A stretch of 64,000 nucleotides of DNA, from the NCBI RefSeq assembly GCF_001189845.1, contig NZ_LFLZ01000015.1, positions 81,287-145,286 of the forward strand. Direction: 5' to 3'. The translations under genes were made by a program, and so were the position numbers. Every line of letters starts with the position of its first letter. The stretch's first letter is position 1. Under the pieces are notes generated by a model. It ran no database searches. It had not been told where the DNA came from and saw nothing but the letters and a program-made list of their open reading frames with translations. This document shows, piece by piece, positions 52,225 to 61,565 of this stretch. The DNA is from Bradyrhizobium tropiciagri (GTDB lineage Bacteria; Pseudomonadota; Alphaproteobacteria; Rhizobiales; Xanthobacteraceae).

Positions 52225-54096
52225 TCAGGGTCTGACTTCCGCCTTGACGAGGTTTTCTTCGCTCTCGTCATAAAGCGTATCGATTAGCGGTCGATACCGC
52301 TCCATGATCTGCTTCCGACGCTTCTTCCGAGTCGGCGTCATCATGCCGTTCTCGGGAGAAAGCTCTTCCGGCAATATCCGGAACGCCTTGATCTGCTCGG
52401 CCCTGGCGAGCCTGCCATTCGCCTTGCCGATCTCAGCTTCGATCATCCGCACCACGATTTCGGAGTTCGCCAGTTCCGAGTACCGGTCGATGCGAAGACC
52501 GTGCGATCTGGCCCAATCCATCGTCGCGGTCGCGTTCACCTCGATCAACGCGGTGAGGTACTTCTTTCCTTCTCCAAGGACAGCCGCCTCAGAGATAAAC
52601 GGGCTGCGCCTGAGCTCGTTTTCGATCTGCGTCGGGCTGATGGATTTTCCATTGGAAGTGTTGATGATCTCCTTTTTTCGATCGACCAGCCTGAAAAGGC
52701 CTGCCGAATCGACGTCCACGATGTCTCCGGTGTAGAGCCAGCCGTCGCGCAGAGCGGACTTGGTCTCTTCCGGCTTATTCCAGTAACCGACAAAGAGTCC
52801 GGGTCCTCTGACAATCATTTCCCCGTCTTCGAGAACAGCGGTCTCCCAAGCCGGATCCCGCAGAGGTACGCCCACGGTGCCGGCTTCCGGCCATTCCGCC
52901 ATCTGCACCAGGTTGGCGCCGACCAGCTCTGTCTGTCCGTAACATTCCTTCAGCTGCAACCCCCATAGCTGCCACAGCGACATCAGCTCGGGAGGCATCG
53001 CCGCAGACGAGGTGTATGTAACCGTGAGTTCCTCGAACCCGACCTCACAAAGCAGCGGACGGAAGACGTGTTGCTGGCACACGGCAAAGAGGCCGGAAAT
53101 GAACGGGTCCGGCACGCCTCCGGCCTGGCGATCATCAAGAGCCTTGCGGGCGATGGTCATCGCGAGCTGATAGTTCTGCTTCTGCTTCTCGGACCCGTAG
53201 TGAACCTTGCTGAGGATCTGGGTGGCATAACGCTGGAAGAACCGCGGCGGAGCCATGAAGTAGGTCGGCTTCACTTCCTTGACCGTTTGAGCGAACTCTG
53301 CGCTGTTCTCGCCGAAATACGGCACCAGGCGGATGAGCAGAGGCAATGTCGTTGCCTGCGCGCGTGCCACCGTGTGTGACATCGGCAGGTGCACGACGAC
53401 GCGGTGGACATCGGAGCGCAACTTCGACGTGAACAGGGTTACGCTGTGCGCACCGGCGAGCAGCGACAGATGGGTCAGCATCGCTCCCTTCGGAAATCCC
53501 GTCGTGCCGGACGTGTATCCGATGCTGGTCAGATCGCTCGGCGTTGCTTTCGCGACCTGCTCCCGCAGGAAGATGTCGGCGTCAACCGATGTTTCGCTCC
53601 AGAAATCATGAAGAGAAACGACGTTCGCCGGCCCGCCTGCCTTCTTCCACGCGGGATCAAGCACGATGATTCTTTTCAGATGGTCAGCACGGCCCGATGC
53701 AAGCACGGTACCGAGCTGAAGTTCACTCCCGACGAACATGAACGACGTTCCGGAGTCGCCGAGATAATAGCCGACCTCCTCCGCCGATGAGGTGAAGTAG
53801 ACGCCGACCATGATGCCGCCGGCACAAATGATCGCCATGTCGGCAAGAAGCCATTCCTGGGACACATCCCCCATGATCGCCGCGCGATCGCCGCGTTCGA
53901 ATCCAGCCCTTTGCAGAGAGGCCGCCAACTTGGCCACCAGGTCCGAATACTGCTTCCAGGTCGTGGCGATCCACTCACCGCGACGTTTTTGCTTGAAAGC
54001 GATCTCGTCAGAAAGCACCCCCCTCCGCTGGCTCAAAAGCTGCGGGATGGTCACGTCGGCGAGTTGGGCGCCTGACGCAAAACCCTCGGCGCTCAC
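52225..54096 (-). CDS. AMP-dependent acyl-CoA ligase (long-chain type)
   Basis: 623 residues with a GTG start (GTG-AGC-GCC), GGAG seven bases upstream, just after the stop of the enoyl-CoA hydratase gene. Adenylate-forming motifs: TSIGYTSGTTGFPKGAMLTH (A3), CYGQTELVGANLVQM (A5), WLYTGDIVDVDSAGLFRLVD (A7) and a C-terminal lysine region NGMMTPTRKKRRKQIMERY. It activates a carboxylic acid to its CoA thioester with ATP. The full-length FACL form fits long-chain acids, but the cluster suggests a ring-derived acid. The substrate is unknown. Confidence 0.88.
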   Translation of the reverse strand: MSAEGFASGAQLADVTIPQLLSQRRGVLSDEIAFKQKRRGEWIATTWKQYSDLVAKLAASLQRAGFERGDRAAIMGDVSQEWLLADMAIICAGGIMVGVYFTSSAEEVGYYLGDSGTSFMFVGSELQLGTVLASGRADHLKRIIVLDPAWKKAGGPANVVSLHDFWSETSVDADIFLREQVAKATPSDLTSIGYTSGTTGFPKGAMLTHLSLLAGAHSVTLFTSKLRSDVHRVVVHLPMSHTVARAQATTLPLLIRLVPYFGENSAEFAQTVKEVKPTYFMAPPRFFQRYATQILSKVHYGSEKQKQNYQLAMTIARKALDDRQAGGVPDPFISGLFAVCQQHVFRPLLCEVGFEELTVTYTSSAAMPPELMSLWQLWGLQLKECYGQTELVGANLVQMAEWPEAGTVGVPLRDPAWETAVLEDGEMIVRGPGLFVGYWNKPEETKSALRDGWLYTGDIVDVDSAGLFRLVDRKKEIINTSNGKSISPTQIENELRRSPFISEAAVLGEGKKYLTALIEVNATATMDWARSHGLRIDRYSELANSEIVVRMIEAEIGKANGRLARAEQIKAFRILPEELSPENGMMTPTRKKRRKQIMERYRPLIDTLYDESEENLVKAEVRP

Positions 54097-54097
54097 C

Positions 54098-54877
54098 TCA
54101 ACGCTCCGCGAAGCGCTTGCGCTTTTCAGCGAAGGCGGCAACGGCATCGCGCCGGTCGGGCGCGGCAAAGGTGATCGTCTCGAGGGCGGTCGAGGTGTCC
54201 AGGAGCAGATGCGCGTACTGCTTGATGATCTTGTTCACGCAATACTTGGTCCAGATGATTGATTCCCTTGGGCCGCTCGCGAGCATCTCCGCGTACTCGA
54301 TTGCAGCATCCTTGACGTCCCTGTTCGAAATCACCTCGTTGATCATGCCGATGGACGCGGCCTTTTCCGCGGAGATGAAGTCACCGGTCATCAGGTAGTG
54401 CTTCGCACGGACGGGCCCCATCAACAGTGGCCACATCACCGCGCCGCCGTCGCCCGCGACCACGCCTGCCGTAACATGCGTGTCGGCAAACCTCGCGGCC
54501 GGACTCGCGAATATGACATCGCAGAACAAGGCGAGGGTTGCCCCGAGACCGACCGCGACGCCGTTGACCGCGGCGATGATCGGCGCCTCGACTTCCAGCA
54601 TGTTCCGGATCAGATGGCGTCCGCCCCGAGTCGGCGACGGGATCGGACTCTTGTCGAGCGTTTTCTGATCGCCGCCCGAACAGAACCCCCGTCCGGCCCC
54701 CGTCAGAACGATCGCACGGACCGCCTTGTCCTCGTCCAGCTCGACGAAGACCCGCTCGAGCTCGCTGTGCATATCCCAATTGATGGCGTTGAGGATCTCC
54801 GGCCGGTTCATCGTGACGATGGCGACACCGCTCGGCCGCTTCTCGACGATCAGATATTTATAGTTCTGCTTCGACAT
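54098..54877 (-). CDS. Enoyl-CoA hydratase/isomerase family protein 1
   Basis: 259 residues of crotonase fold: VAIVTMNRPEILNAINWDMH, the oxyanion-hole segment GAGRGFCSGGDQKTL, and the CoA-binding region NGVAVGLGATLALFCDVIFA. At the first catalytic position, where hydratases have Glu, it reads FADTHVTAGVVAGDGGAVMW, with no Glu. The reaction may thus differ from plain hydration, for example ring hydrolysis or isomerisation. It lies between the LLM monooxygenase and the CoA ligase and ends one base before the ligase start. Confidence 0.86.
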   Translation of the reverse strand: MSKQNYKYLIVEKRPSGVAIVTMNRPEILNAINWDMHSELERVFVELDEDKAVRAIVLTGAGRGFCSGGDQKTLDKSPIPSPTRGGRHLIRNMLEVEAPIIAAVNGVAVGLGATLALFCDVIFASPAARFADTHVTAGVVAGDGGAVMWPLLMGPVRAKHYLMTGDFISAEKAASIGMINEVISNRDVKDAAIEYAEMLASGPRESIIWTKYCVNKIIKQYAHLLLDTSTALETITFAAPDRRDAVAAFAEKRKRFAER

Positions 54878-54904
54878 GGCTATCTTCCGTTGGTTCCGGT
54901 TGGC

Positions 54905-56035
54905 TTATTTTTGCGATCGCATGGCGCGGATCTGTCCGAGAATGTCTTCCGTAGGCCGGACGACATTGTTTCTGTCGTTGAAGTGGGGGATCACATAGCG
55001 GCCACACATGTCGATCGCTTCCATGATTTTCTCGTGACTGACGGAGTCGAGATGGAGAAGCACCTCGTCGACGCCCATCGCCTGGAACTTCTCGATCTGA
55101 CGAATGACAGTGTCCGGGCTTCCGCAGACCGTTGTCGCGGAGTGGTTGAGCAAGTAGTCCCAGTCCTTTCCCGCGCGCTCCATGGCTGGCACGCTCTCGC
55201 TCATATACGCATAGTCGTCGGCGAGCTTCGCGAGACGGGGATAGGCGTCCGTTGAAATCCTCGCATAGTGCATGAGGGGCTCGGCGTAATCGTCCTTCGC
55301 TTTCTGATCGGTTGGCCCGATGCCGAAGAAAAGCGGAATGCCGATGCGCGGCCGATCGAGCGGACCTTGTTCGTCACGCTTCCAGCCGCGACGGTAAGTG
55401 TTTAGAAGCTTTTCCTGGACCTCCCATCCCTGGTAGATGCAGTTGCTCATGACGGCGAGGCCTTCGGATCCGGCCCAGCTGTGGCTCCGCTCGCTGGTTG
55501 CAGCGATGCCGATCACCGGATGAGGCTTCTGCATCGGCTTGGGCACCAGCATCCGCGGCGGGATCTGATAGTACTTGCCCTCGAAGGTGAAGATATCTTC
55601 GCGCATCGATTTCTTCAGGAGCGCGATACCTTCTTCCATCTGAGCGAGCGTTTCGCTCGGATCAACGTTGAAGGCGCGCATGGCGATGGTCGTGTTGGCC
55701 CGGCCGGCGTAAAATTCCATGCGGCCATGCGACAGGATGTCGGTTACTGCCAATCGCTCCGCCGATCGCAAAGCATGATTGATCTTCTGGGGCATCAGCG
55801 TCACCGCTGACCGCAGCTTCACGCGCGAAGTAACGGCTGCAAGATACCCGTAGACGACCTCCGGCGCGGAGCTCGAGATGCCGCCGAGTGCAACGTGTTG
55901 CTCGGAAAGCGCGACGCAGTCGAATCCGACCTTTTCCGCCAGACGCACCTCGTCCACGAGTTCATGGAGTCGGCGGGCGTAGCTCTGCCCGACCTGGGTT
56001 TCTTGCTCCGACCAAAACCCGAACGTAAGTGCCAT
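54905..56035 (-). CDS. LLM-class flavin-dependent monooxygenase
   Basis: 376 residues of luciferase-like TIM-barrel. Start MALTFGFWSEQETQVGQSYA, with AGGA eight bases upstream; an ATG five codons earlier lacks a site. Family parts: LAEKVGFDCVALSEQHVALG, the VTSRVKLRSAVTLMPQKINH region, FYAGRANTTIAMRAFNVDPS, PVIGIAATSERSHSWAGSEG and TVCGSPDTVIRQIEKFQAMG. Such enzymes use reduced flavin from a separate reductase, and one is encoded at 61.6 kb. Within this cluster it could hydroxylate or open a ring. The substrate is unknown. Confidence 0.86.
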   Translation of the reverse strand: MALTFGFWSEQETQVGQSYARRLHELVDEVRLAEKVGFDCVALSEQHVALGGISSSAPEVVYGYLAAVTSRVKLRSAVTLMPQKINHALRSAERLAVTDILSHGRMEFYAGRANTTIAMRAFNVDPSETLAQMEEGIALLKKSMREDIFTFEGKYYQIPPRMLVPKPMQKPHPVIGIAATSERSHSWAGSEGLAVMSNCIYQGWEVQEKLLNTYRRGWKRDEQGPLDRPRIGIPLFFGIGPTDQKAKDDYAEPLMHYARISTDAYPRLAKLADDYAYMSESVPAMERAGKDWDYLLNHSATTVCGSPDTVIRQIEKFQAMGVDEVLLHLDSVSHEKIMEAIDMCGRYVIPHFNDRNNVVRPTEDILGQIRAMRSQK

Positions 56036-56236
56036 CTTCTGGATCCTCATGGAGTGTCAAGATGGCGAAGCATTTCATGGGCACGGCAACATTTTTGTTC
56101 GAATGCGCCCCGCGGTTAGATGACTTTCCAAATTTTGTGCTGTGAGCAGTCGACGCCTGCCCCTTTCGCAGCCAACGCCGCTGAACGTGGCGCGACAATC
56201 ATTCTCGGCGTTCATCGGCGGAGGAGCACGAGAGAT

Positions 56237-57019
56237 TCAGACAGCGTTGCTTCGGCTTCCAAACGAGACAGCCAGAAGATCTGCTATCGCCGCGAGACAT
56301 CGCTCGCCGATCCGGGCCGTCGAGCCAAACGGGTTGCCGATGATGCCGTTGGCGGTGACAGACTTGATCCCGTTTCTCCACATTGCCTGAAGCTGCTCCT
56401 CGGATAGCGCGCCGAGATGCCCGACCTCGAACCGATCGAGCCGAACGCTGTCGGGGCGGAGCAACATCATGAGCGACGTCTCCGCGATATCGGCATGTCC
56501 TCCAACCGCATTCGGGTCACCACCCGCTTGCTCGACGGCGCTTCGCCATCTCTCGATCCAGGCGACGGCATCGCAGTACGCGTCGATCTCGACGTCCACC
56601 GGAACGGCGCTCCTCAGCCGGGGAAGCATGTCCCGGAGCGCGGGAAAATTCCCGATGTGCCCCGAGAACAGCAGAATGCGCCTGAAGCCATGCCTCGCAA
56701 GACTTGTGCAATAATCCAGGCAGATCGATTCGAACGTCTCCGGGCGAATAGAGATCGTCCCCGGGAAGACCAGATGGTGGGCTGAACAGCCGACCTTGAT
56801 GGTGGGCGCGATCAGGGTGCGTCCCAGATGCCGCGCCAGCCTTGCCGCGATGGCCTCTGCATGATCCGCATCCATGCAGAGCGGAAGGTGCGGTCCATGT
56901 TGCTCCACAGCTCCGCAAGGTATCAGGACGGTCGATGCCCCCGCAGCAAGAGCGGCCGATACCTGTTCGAAGCTCATCAGTTCAAGGCGGAGCTCGTCAG
57001 GCAATGCCGGTGCGGTCAT
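56237..57019 (-). CDS. Creatininase-family amidohydrolase
   Basis: 260 residues. The metal-binding pattern of the family is visible: LIPCGAVEQHGPHLPLCMDA, with Glu, His and Asp ligands, then LLFSGHIGNFPAL and GGHADIAETSLMMLLRPD. Members hydrolyse cyclic amides or other C-N bonds (creatinine, guanidino or formamide types). It starts directly after the stop of the second enoyl-CoA hydratase gene, so both are co-translated. Its presence points to a nitrogen-containing substrate for the cluster. Confidence 0.87.
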   Translation of the reverse strand: MTAPALPDELRLELMSFEQVSAALAAGASTVLIPCGAVEQHGPHLPLCMDADHAEAIAARLARHLGRTLIAPTIKVGCSAHHLVFPGTISIRPETFESICLDYCTSLARHGFRRILLFSGHIGNFPALRDMLPRLRSAVPVDVEIDAYCDAVAWIERWRSAVEQAGGDPNAVGGHADIAETSLMMLLRPDSVRLDRFEVGHLGALSEEQLQAMWRNGIKSVTANGIIGNPFGSTARIGERCLAAIADLLAVSFGSRSNAV

Positions 57020-57787
57020 TCACGCTTTCCCTGGCTGTTTCGACAGAAAGCGCGACCGCGCCTGTGCCGAACTATCGTCTACCAGGTAGGCCGCGAGATC
57101 CTCGATCGTCACCGCCTCGAGCGCAGCATCGTCCATTTGGCCCGTCAGGTTCAGCGAATGCTTGATCGCCGCAAACAGCTTGCGCTCCTTTCCACGAAGA
57201 TACTTGCATACCTCCCCGGCTCTCACCATCACTTCCGCGGTGCTTGCGATCTCGTTGATCGCCCCAATTTGGAGTGCCCTTTGGGCGTCGGTCAAGTCGC
57301 CCCAGTAGAGCAATGCCTGCGCCTCACGAAGTCCAAGCTTCTGAACTGCCTTCCGGATTCCTTTGGCTGCAGGCAAGAGGCCGTGGTTGATTTCCGGGAA
57401 CCCGACCTTGCATTCATGGTTCGCTACGACGTAGTCGGCGTGAAGAAGAAACTCCAAGGCCCCGCCGACGGCGTAGCCACGCACGGCACATACGAAGGGC
57501 GCGGGGTATCTCTCCATCTCGCAAAGAAGCGCGTGGAAGCTCCTCATCCGAGGCCGGGATATTTCGATGCCGGCGACCTCCTTTATGTCTCCGCCCGCGC
57601 TGAAGAAGCGCTCGCCCTGGCCGGTCAGGACAATGCCCGGCGGCGACAGCTCACGAGACAATGCGCGAAACGTGTCCAGCAGCCGGCCAACAAGGGCGTT
57701 ATTCAGCGCGTTTGCCGGCGGCCTGTTCATGGTCATGGTGACCACATCACGGTCGCGTTCGATCAGAAGGGCGTCATCGGCTTCCAT
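57020..57787 (-). CDS. Enoyl-CoA hydratase/isomerase family protein 2
   Basis: 255 residues of crotonase fold: TMTMNRPPANALNNALVGRL, oxyanion-hole region GERFFSAGGDIKEVAGIEIS, AVRGYAVGGALEFLLHADYV and VGFPEINHGLLPAAKGIRKA, where a Glu stands near the catalytic position. It differs clearly from the first family member in this cluster, so the two probably catalyse different steps. It is followed without gap by the creatininase-family gene. About 160 bases separate it from the LivF gene. Confidence 0.86.
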   Translation of the reverse strand: MEADDALLIERDRDVVTMTMNRPPANALNNALVGRLLDTFRALSRELSPPGIVLTGQGERFFSAGGDIKEVAGIEISRPRMRSFHALLCEMERYPAPFVCAVRGYAVGGALEFLLHADYVVANHECKVGFPEINHGLLPAAKGIRKAVQKLGLREAQALLYWGDLTDAQRALQIGAINEIASTAEVMVRAGEVCKYLRGKERKLFAAIKHSLNLTGQMDDAALEAVTIEDLAAYLVDDSSAQARSRFLSKQPGKA

Positions 57788-57947
57788 AGAATTAGCTTAA
57801 GCGAGGCTTTTCGGAATTGATTGCGGTACACCCTTTCCCCGACGCCGCTGCTCGACACGAATGGTCGTGCCCGGGCCGTTTCGCGGCATCTTCTGCCGCG
57901 ATCGCTCGGCCCACCTTTCGGACAGGCGCGATCCGCCATTAGGACCA

Positions 57948-58667
57948 CTACAATCCAAGATAAGCGCGCTGAACCTCGGAATTTTTCAGCAACTCGTCGC
58001 TGGATCCGTGGAGCACGATTGAGCCGTTCTCCAGAACATAGCCGCGATTGGCCAACGCAAGCGATTTTGCCACATTCTGCTCTACCAGCAGGACCGTGGC
58101 TCCCTGCTCGTGCAGGGACTTCACCACACGAAACATGACGTCCGTCAGCGCGGGCGACAGCCCGATGGAAGGCTCATCAAACATGACGACCTCGGGCTTT
58201 GACATGATTGCACGGCCGATAGCCAGCATCTGTTGCTCGCCGCCCGATAGCGTACCGGCCAATTGCCCCCGGCGCTCACAAAGCTTCTCAAACAATTGAT
58301 AAACGAACTCGAGCGTTTCGGACTGCCCGGCCTTCGCGCGTTTCAGCGCCCCTCCGAGCAGCAGGTTTTCTTCCACAGACAGACTTCCAAATATCTGCCG
58401 ACCTTCCGCGACCTGGGCAATGCCGCGCTCGCAGATCTCCCATGGCGGCATACCGGTGATATCAACACCATTCATTTTGATGATACCGCTCGATGAGCGA
58501 ACGATGCCCGAGATTGATCTGATGAGTGAGGTCTTCCCTGCGCCGTTCGCGCCAACGACGCAGATCAATTCGCCTTTGTGGATCTGCAGGGAAACGCCGT
58601 TCAAAGCGCAGGATCCATCGTACGCGACACAAAGTCCATCGATCGTCAAAAGCGCACCACTAAGCAT
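57948..58667 (-). CDS. livF: Branched-chain-type ABC transporter ATPase LivF
   Basis: 239 residues from MLSGALLTIDGLCVAYDGSC. Walker A VGANGAGKTSL, Q-loop region GIAQVAEGRQIFGSLSVEEN, signature LSGGEQQMLAIGRAI, Walker B VVMFDEPSIGLSP and VEQNVAKSLALANRGYVLEN. The EGRxIFxxLTVxENL and VEQN patterns identify the LivF type. The ATG overlaps the LivG stop by eight bases. Confidence 0.9.
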   Translation of the reverse strand: MLSGALLTIDGLCVAYDGSCALNGVSLQIHKGELICVVGANGAGKTSLIRSISGIVRSSSGIIKMNGVDITGMPPWEICERGIAQVAEGRQIFGSLSVEENLLLGGALKRAKAGQSETLEFVYQLFEKLCERRGQLAGTLSGGEQQMLAIGRAIMSKPEVVMFDEPSIGLSPALTDVMFRVVKSLHEQGATVLLVEQNVAKSLALANRGYVLENGSIVLHGSSDELLKNSEVQRAYLGL

Positions 58668-59385
58668 GGAAGCCTGCCCCCAGGTAGCTCTCGAGGACTT
58701 TCGGATCTGCAACCACTTCTCCGGGAGTTCCCTCTGCGATCTTGGCGCCGTGATGCAGCACCACCACACGCGAGGCTACTTCCATCACGATGCGCATGAC
58801 GTGCTCGACAAGGAGGATCGTCAATCCACCTTCGGCAAGCTTCTGCAGTACGCCTACAATACCCGCAGCTTCAGTCGGTCGCAGACCCGCCATAACCTCG
58901 TCCAGCAAGAGCAATTTGGGCCGGGTCGACAACGCCTTGGCCGTTTCCAGCATTTTCCGGTCCGGCAGCGTTAATTGATCCGTCCTCGCCTGGGCCTTGG
59001 CGGCCAGACCAACGCTTTCAAGGGACTCGTACGCCTTCGATCTGGCCTCGCTTACGTTTCTGGTCCAGCTGAAGGCTCCGATCATGGCATTCTCAAGCAC
59101 CGACATCTCGCGCATCGGCCGCACGATTTGAAATGTTCGCGCGATACCCATCCTGCAAACAGTCTCGGGTGGCGAATTGTCGATCTGGCGGCCTTCGAAC
59201 AGCACCCGGCCGCTGGTCGGCTTCAGGGCACCAGCGACCAGGTTGAAGCATGTCGTCTTTCCCGCTCCATTCGGTCCAATCAGCGCTGTGATCCGCCCCG
59301 CTCGAAGTGAGAAGCTTACATCCTTTACCGCGACCAAGCCTCCAAACGATCGGGACAGGTTCTCGACCTCAAGCAGGGCTGTCAT
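58660..59385 (-). CDS. livG: Branched-chain-type ABC transporter ATPase LivG
   Basis: 241 residues from MTALLEVENLSRSFGGLVAV, start at the ATGA overlap with LivM. Walker A IGPNGAGKTTCFNL, Q-loop region GIARTFQIVRPMREMSVLEN, Walker B LLLLDEVMAGLRPTE and VEHVMRIVMEVASRVVVLHH. The usual LSGG signature is altered: the stretch reads DQLTLPDRKMLETAKAL, so the signature is LTLPDRK. This substitution is found in some LivG proteins. It supplies ATP energy with LivF. Confidence 0.88.
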   Translation of the reverse strand: MTALLEVENLSRSFGGLVAVKDVSFSLRAGRITALIGPNGAGKTTCFNLVAGALKPTSGRVLFEGRQIDNSPPETVCRMGIARTFQIVRPMREMSVLENAMIGAFSWTRNVSEARSKAYESLESVGLAAKAQARTDQLTLPDRKMLETAKALSTRPKLLLLDEVMAGLRPTEAAGIVGVLQKLAEGGLTILLVEHVMRIVMEVASRVVVLHHGAKIAEGTPGEVVADPKVLESYLGAGFHA

Positions 59386-60416
59386 TCTTCGACCTTTCGG
59401 GACTGCCACAGCCATGCCGTGGGTGGCGCCTGGATGGCTTTGCAAAGGCGCACAATCGCCGGCCAGATGCCGTCTGGCAGGAACCAGACGACCGAGATCA
59501 GGACAACACCGTAGGTAATATTGTTCAGTCCCGGGATCCGAAGACTGTCGCCGAGCGCGCTCATCAAGTGGTTGAGGGGAATCGCGGCGAGCGACCCGAC
59601 CAGCGGACCGAACGTAGTCCCCAGCCCCCCGACCACGGGCCCTAACAGGACGTCCACCGATAGCCCCATCCCCATGATCGAGTCCGGGAATATCGACCCT
59701 TGCACGAGCGCCAGAACGCCACCGCCCGCGGCGGCTGTTGCAGCCGATAGCGAGATCACGAGAATCTTGTGCTGGAAGGTCCGGACGCCGAGCGCGCGTG
59801 CGGCCGATTCGTCGTCGCGCATCGCCCGCCATACGTATCCGAGGTAGGATCGTGAAATAAATTCGGTTCCGATTACTCCCAACGCCGCCAGTGCAAGCGC
59901 GACGAAGTAGTAAAAGCGGACATCGCCGCGAAGCATGGAGATCTCGATCCCGCCTGTTGGCGCAGGAAAGAACAATCCCTGCATTGCGCCCACGAACTCC
60001 CAGCCACTGAACATGATCCTGGCGAACTCGGCGGCAGCAATCGTGAGCAGCGCGAAATAGATACCGCGAACCTCGAACCGGAAGCTTAACCAGGCGATCG
60101 ACGCGCCAACGGATCCGGCGAGGATCATTCCGGTCAAGAGCCCGACCCACGGCGAAATGCCGTACTTTACGTAGAGGACACCGACGGAATAGGCTCCCAG
60201 CCCGACAAAAAGGGCGTGACCGATCGATAGCTGCCCGCCGATCCCAAGCATCAAGTTCCAGGACTGACCGAGGAAGGTGAACAACAATACGATCGTCATC
60301 AGCGAGATGACGTAGGGGTTTGCCAGCAACCCGACCAATCCCAGGACAGCGAAGACCGTTATCCCGGCAAGCCACCGTGCCCTTTCCAGCCCACGGTCAA
60401 ATTTCTTTTGCACCAA
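59382..60416 (-). CDS. livM: Branched-chain-type ABC transporter permease LivM
   Basis: 344 residues, multi-spanning membrane protein. LivM features: LGQSWNLMLGIGGQLSIGHA with FVGLGAYSVGVLYVKYG, the EAA-like cytoplasmic loop YLGYVWRAMRDDESAARALG, and GGLGTTFGPLVGSLAAIPLN. Its start lies 20 bases inside the LivH gene end, and its stop overlaps the LivG start. Confidence 0.9.
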   Translation of the reverse strand: MVQKKFDRGLERARWLAGITVFAVLGLVGLLANPYVISLMTIVLLFTFLGQSWNLMLGIGGQLSIGHALFVGLGAYSVGVLYVKYGISPWVGLLTGMILAGSVGASIAWLSFRFEVRGIYFALLTIAAAEFARIMFSGWEFVGAMQGLFFPAPTGGIEISMLRGDVRFYYFVALALAALGVIGTEFISRSYLGYVWRAMRDDESAARALGVRTFQHKILVISLSAATAAAGGGVLALVQGSIFPDSIMGMGLSVDVLLGPVVGGLGTTFGPLVGSLAAIPLNHLMSALGDSLRIPGLNNITYGVVLISVVWFLPDGIWPAIVRLCKAIQAPPTAWLWQSRKVEE

Positions 60417-61266
60417 AAAACCCCCTCGGACGGTAAACCAGGATGATGATCAGGAGCGCGTAAGGAAGCGCCGTCTTCATCGAAGGCGTGAACATCAACG
60501 CCGCGATTGCCTCGGCGACGCCGATCACCAGACCTCCGAGGAGAGCTCCGCCGAAGCTGCCGAGTCCGCCCACGATAACCGTCACGAAAGCAAGGAGAGT
60601 GAAATCGACAGCGAGATATGGTTGAGCGTCGAACAGGGGAGATATCAGGGCGCCGGCGACCCCTGCGCAAGCTGCGCCGATGCCAAAGGTAACCGCATAA
60701 ACTCGTGGAATGTTCAGCCCAATGATGAGACCGCCCAAACGATTGTCCGCCGCCGCCCGCAGCGAGCGGCCGAACGGGGAGAACTTCAGATACGCTCCGA
60801 GCAGAGCTATGAGCAGCCCGGCGGTCGCTGCCGCCTGCACTCTTGCCAGGTCGAGCGTCAGAAGGCCGAGAGATACGGTCTGGAAGGACAGCTGCGAGGC
60901 AGTTGGACGCGGATCCGGCCCGAACGCGACCAACAGGGTGCCGCTAAAGAGCAACGACAGGCCGATGAAAACAATGAACTGATAGTGATGCGGCCGGTTC
61001 ACGAACCGCTTCACGATCAGCGCTTCCAGCAGATATCCGAAGGCGAACATCACGACCGCAGCGATAACTGCCGCCACGATGATTGGCACGTTCCACAGCC
61101 GAACCGTCCAGTAGCCGATGTAGACACCGAACACGACCATCTCGCCGTGCGCAAAATTTACGACGCGCATGACGCCGAATATGATGGTCAGGCCCAATGC
61201 GACGAGACCGTAAACGAGACCGAGCAGAATGCCGCTCGCAAGAACATTGAGCCAGAGCGAGAGCAT
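60397..61266 (-). CDS. livH: Branched-chain-type ABC transporter permease LivH
   Basis: 289 residues from MLSLWLNVLASGILLGLVYG. LivH features: ALGLTIIFGVMRVVNFAHGE, the cytoplasmic loop FSPFGRSLRAAADNRLGGLI, and GGLGSFGGALLGGLVIGVAE. The frame is open 41 codons further upstream without membrane-protein character, so the inner ATG is preferred. It is the first gene of the importer operon. Confidence 0.9.
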   Translation of the reverse strand: MLSLWLNVLASGILLGLVYGLVALGLTIIFGVMRVVNFAHGEMVVFGVYIGYWTVRLWNVPIIVAAVIAAVVMFAFGYLLEALIVKRFVNRPHHYQFIVFIGLSLLFSGTLLVAFGPDPRPTASQLSFQTVSLGLLTLDLARVQAAATAGLLIALLGAYLKFSPFGRSLRAAADNRLGGLIIGLNIPRVYAVTFGIGAACAGVAGALISPLFDAQPYLAVDFTLLAFVTVIVGGLGSFGGALLGGLVIGVAEAIAALMFTPSMKTALPYALLIIILVYRPRGFFGAKEI

Positions 61267-61565
61267 CAGCAAGCACTGACTGGCGCGAGCGAATGCCGGG
61301 TATTGGACACCGCAACACTCAGATAGGCTGCTACCCGCAGCCGGCCGCGCTCGGATAGGATCGAGACCACCCCGGCGTTGAGTTCCCACCTGATCTGGTC
61401 AGCGAACATGGTCCCTCGCATTGGTATTTCTCCTGCGTTTGTGACAGATATCCTCTTGGCCGCCGGACCCTATGGCCTGAGCCTTTGCTTCGCATTCGCG
61501 GTCGGCGTCTGGGCGCTATTCTCACTGAGTGCGACACTCATTCGGCAGCCCGTGCGCTGGACCTT

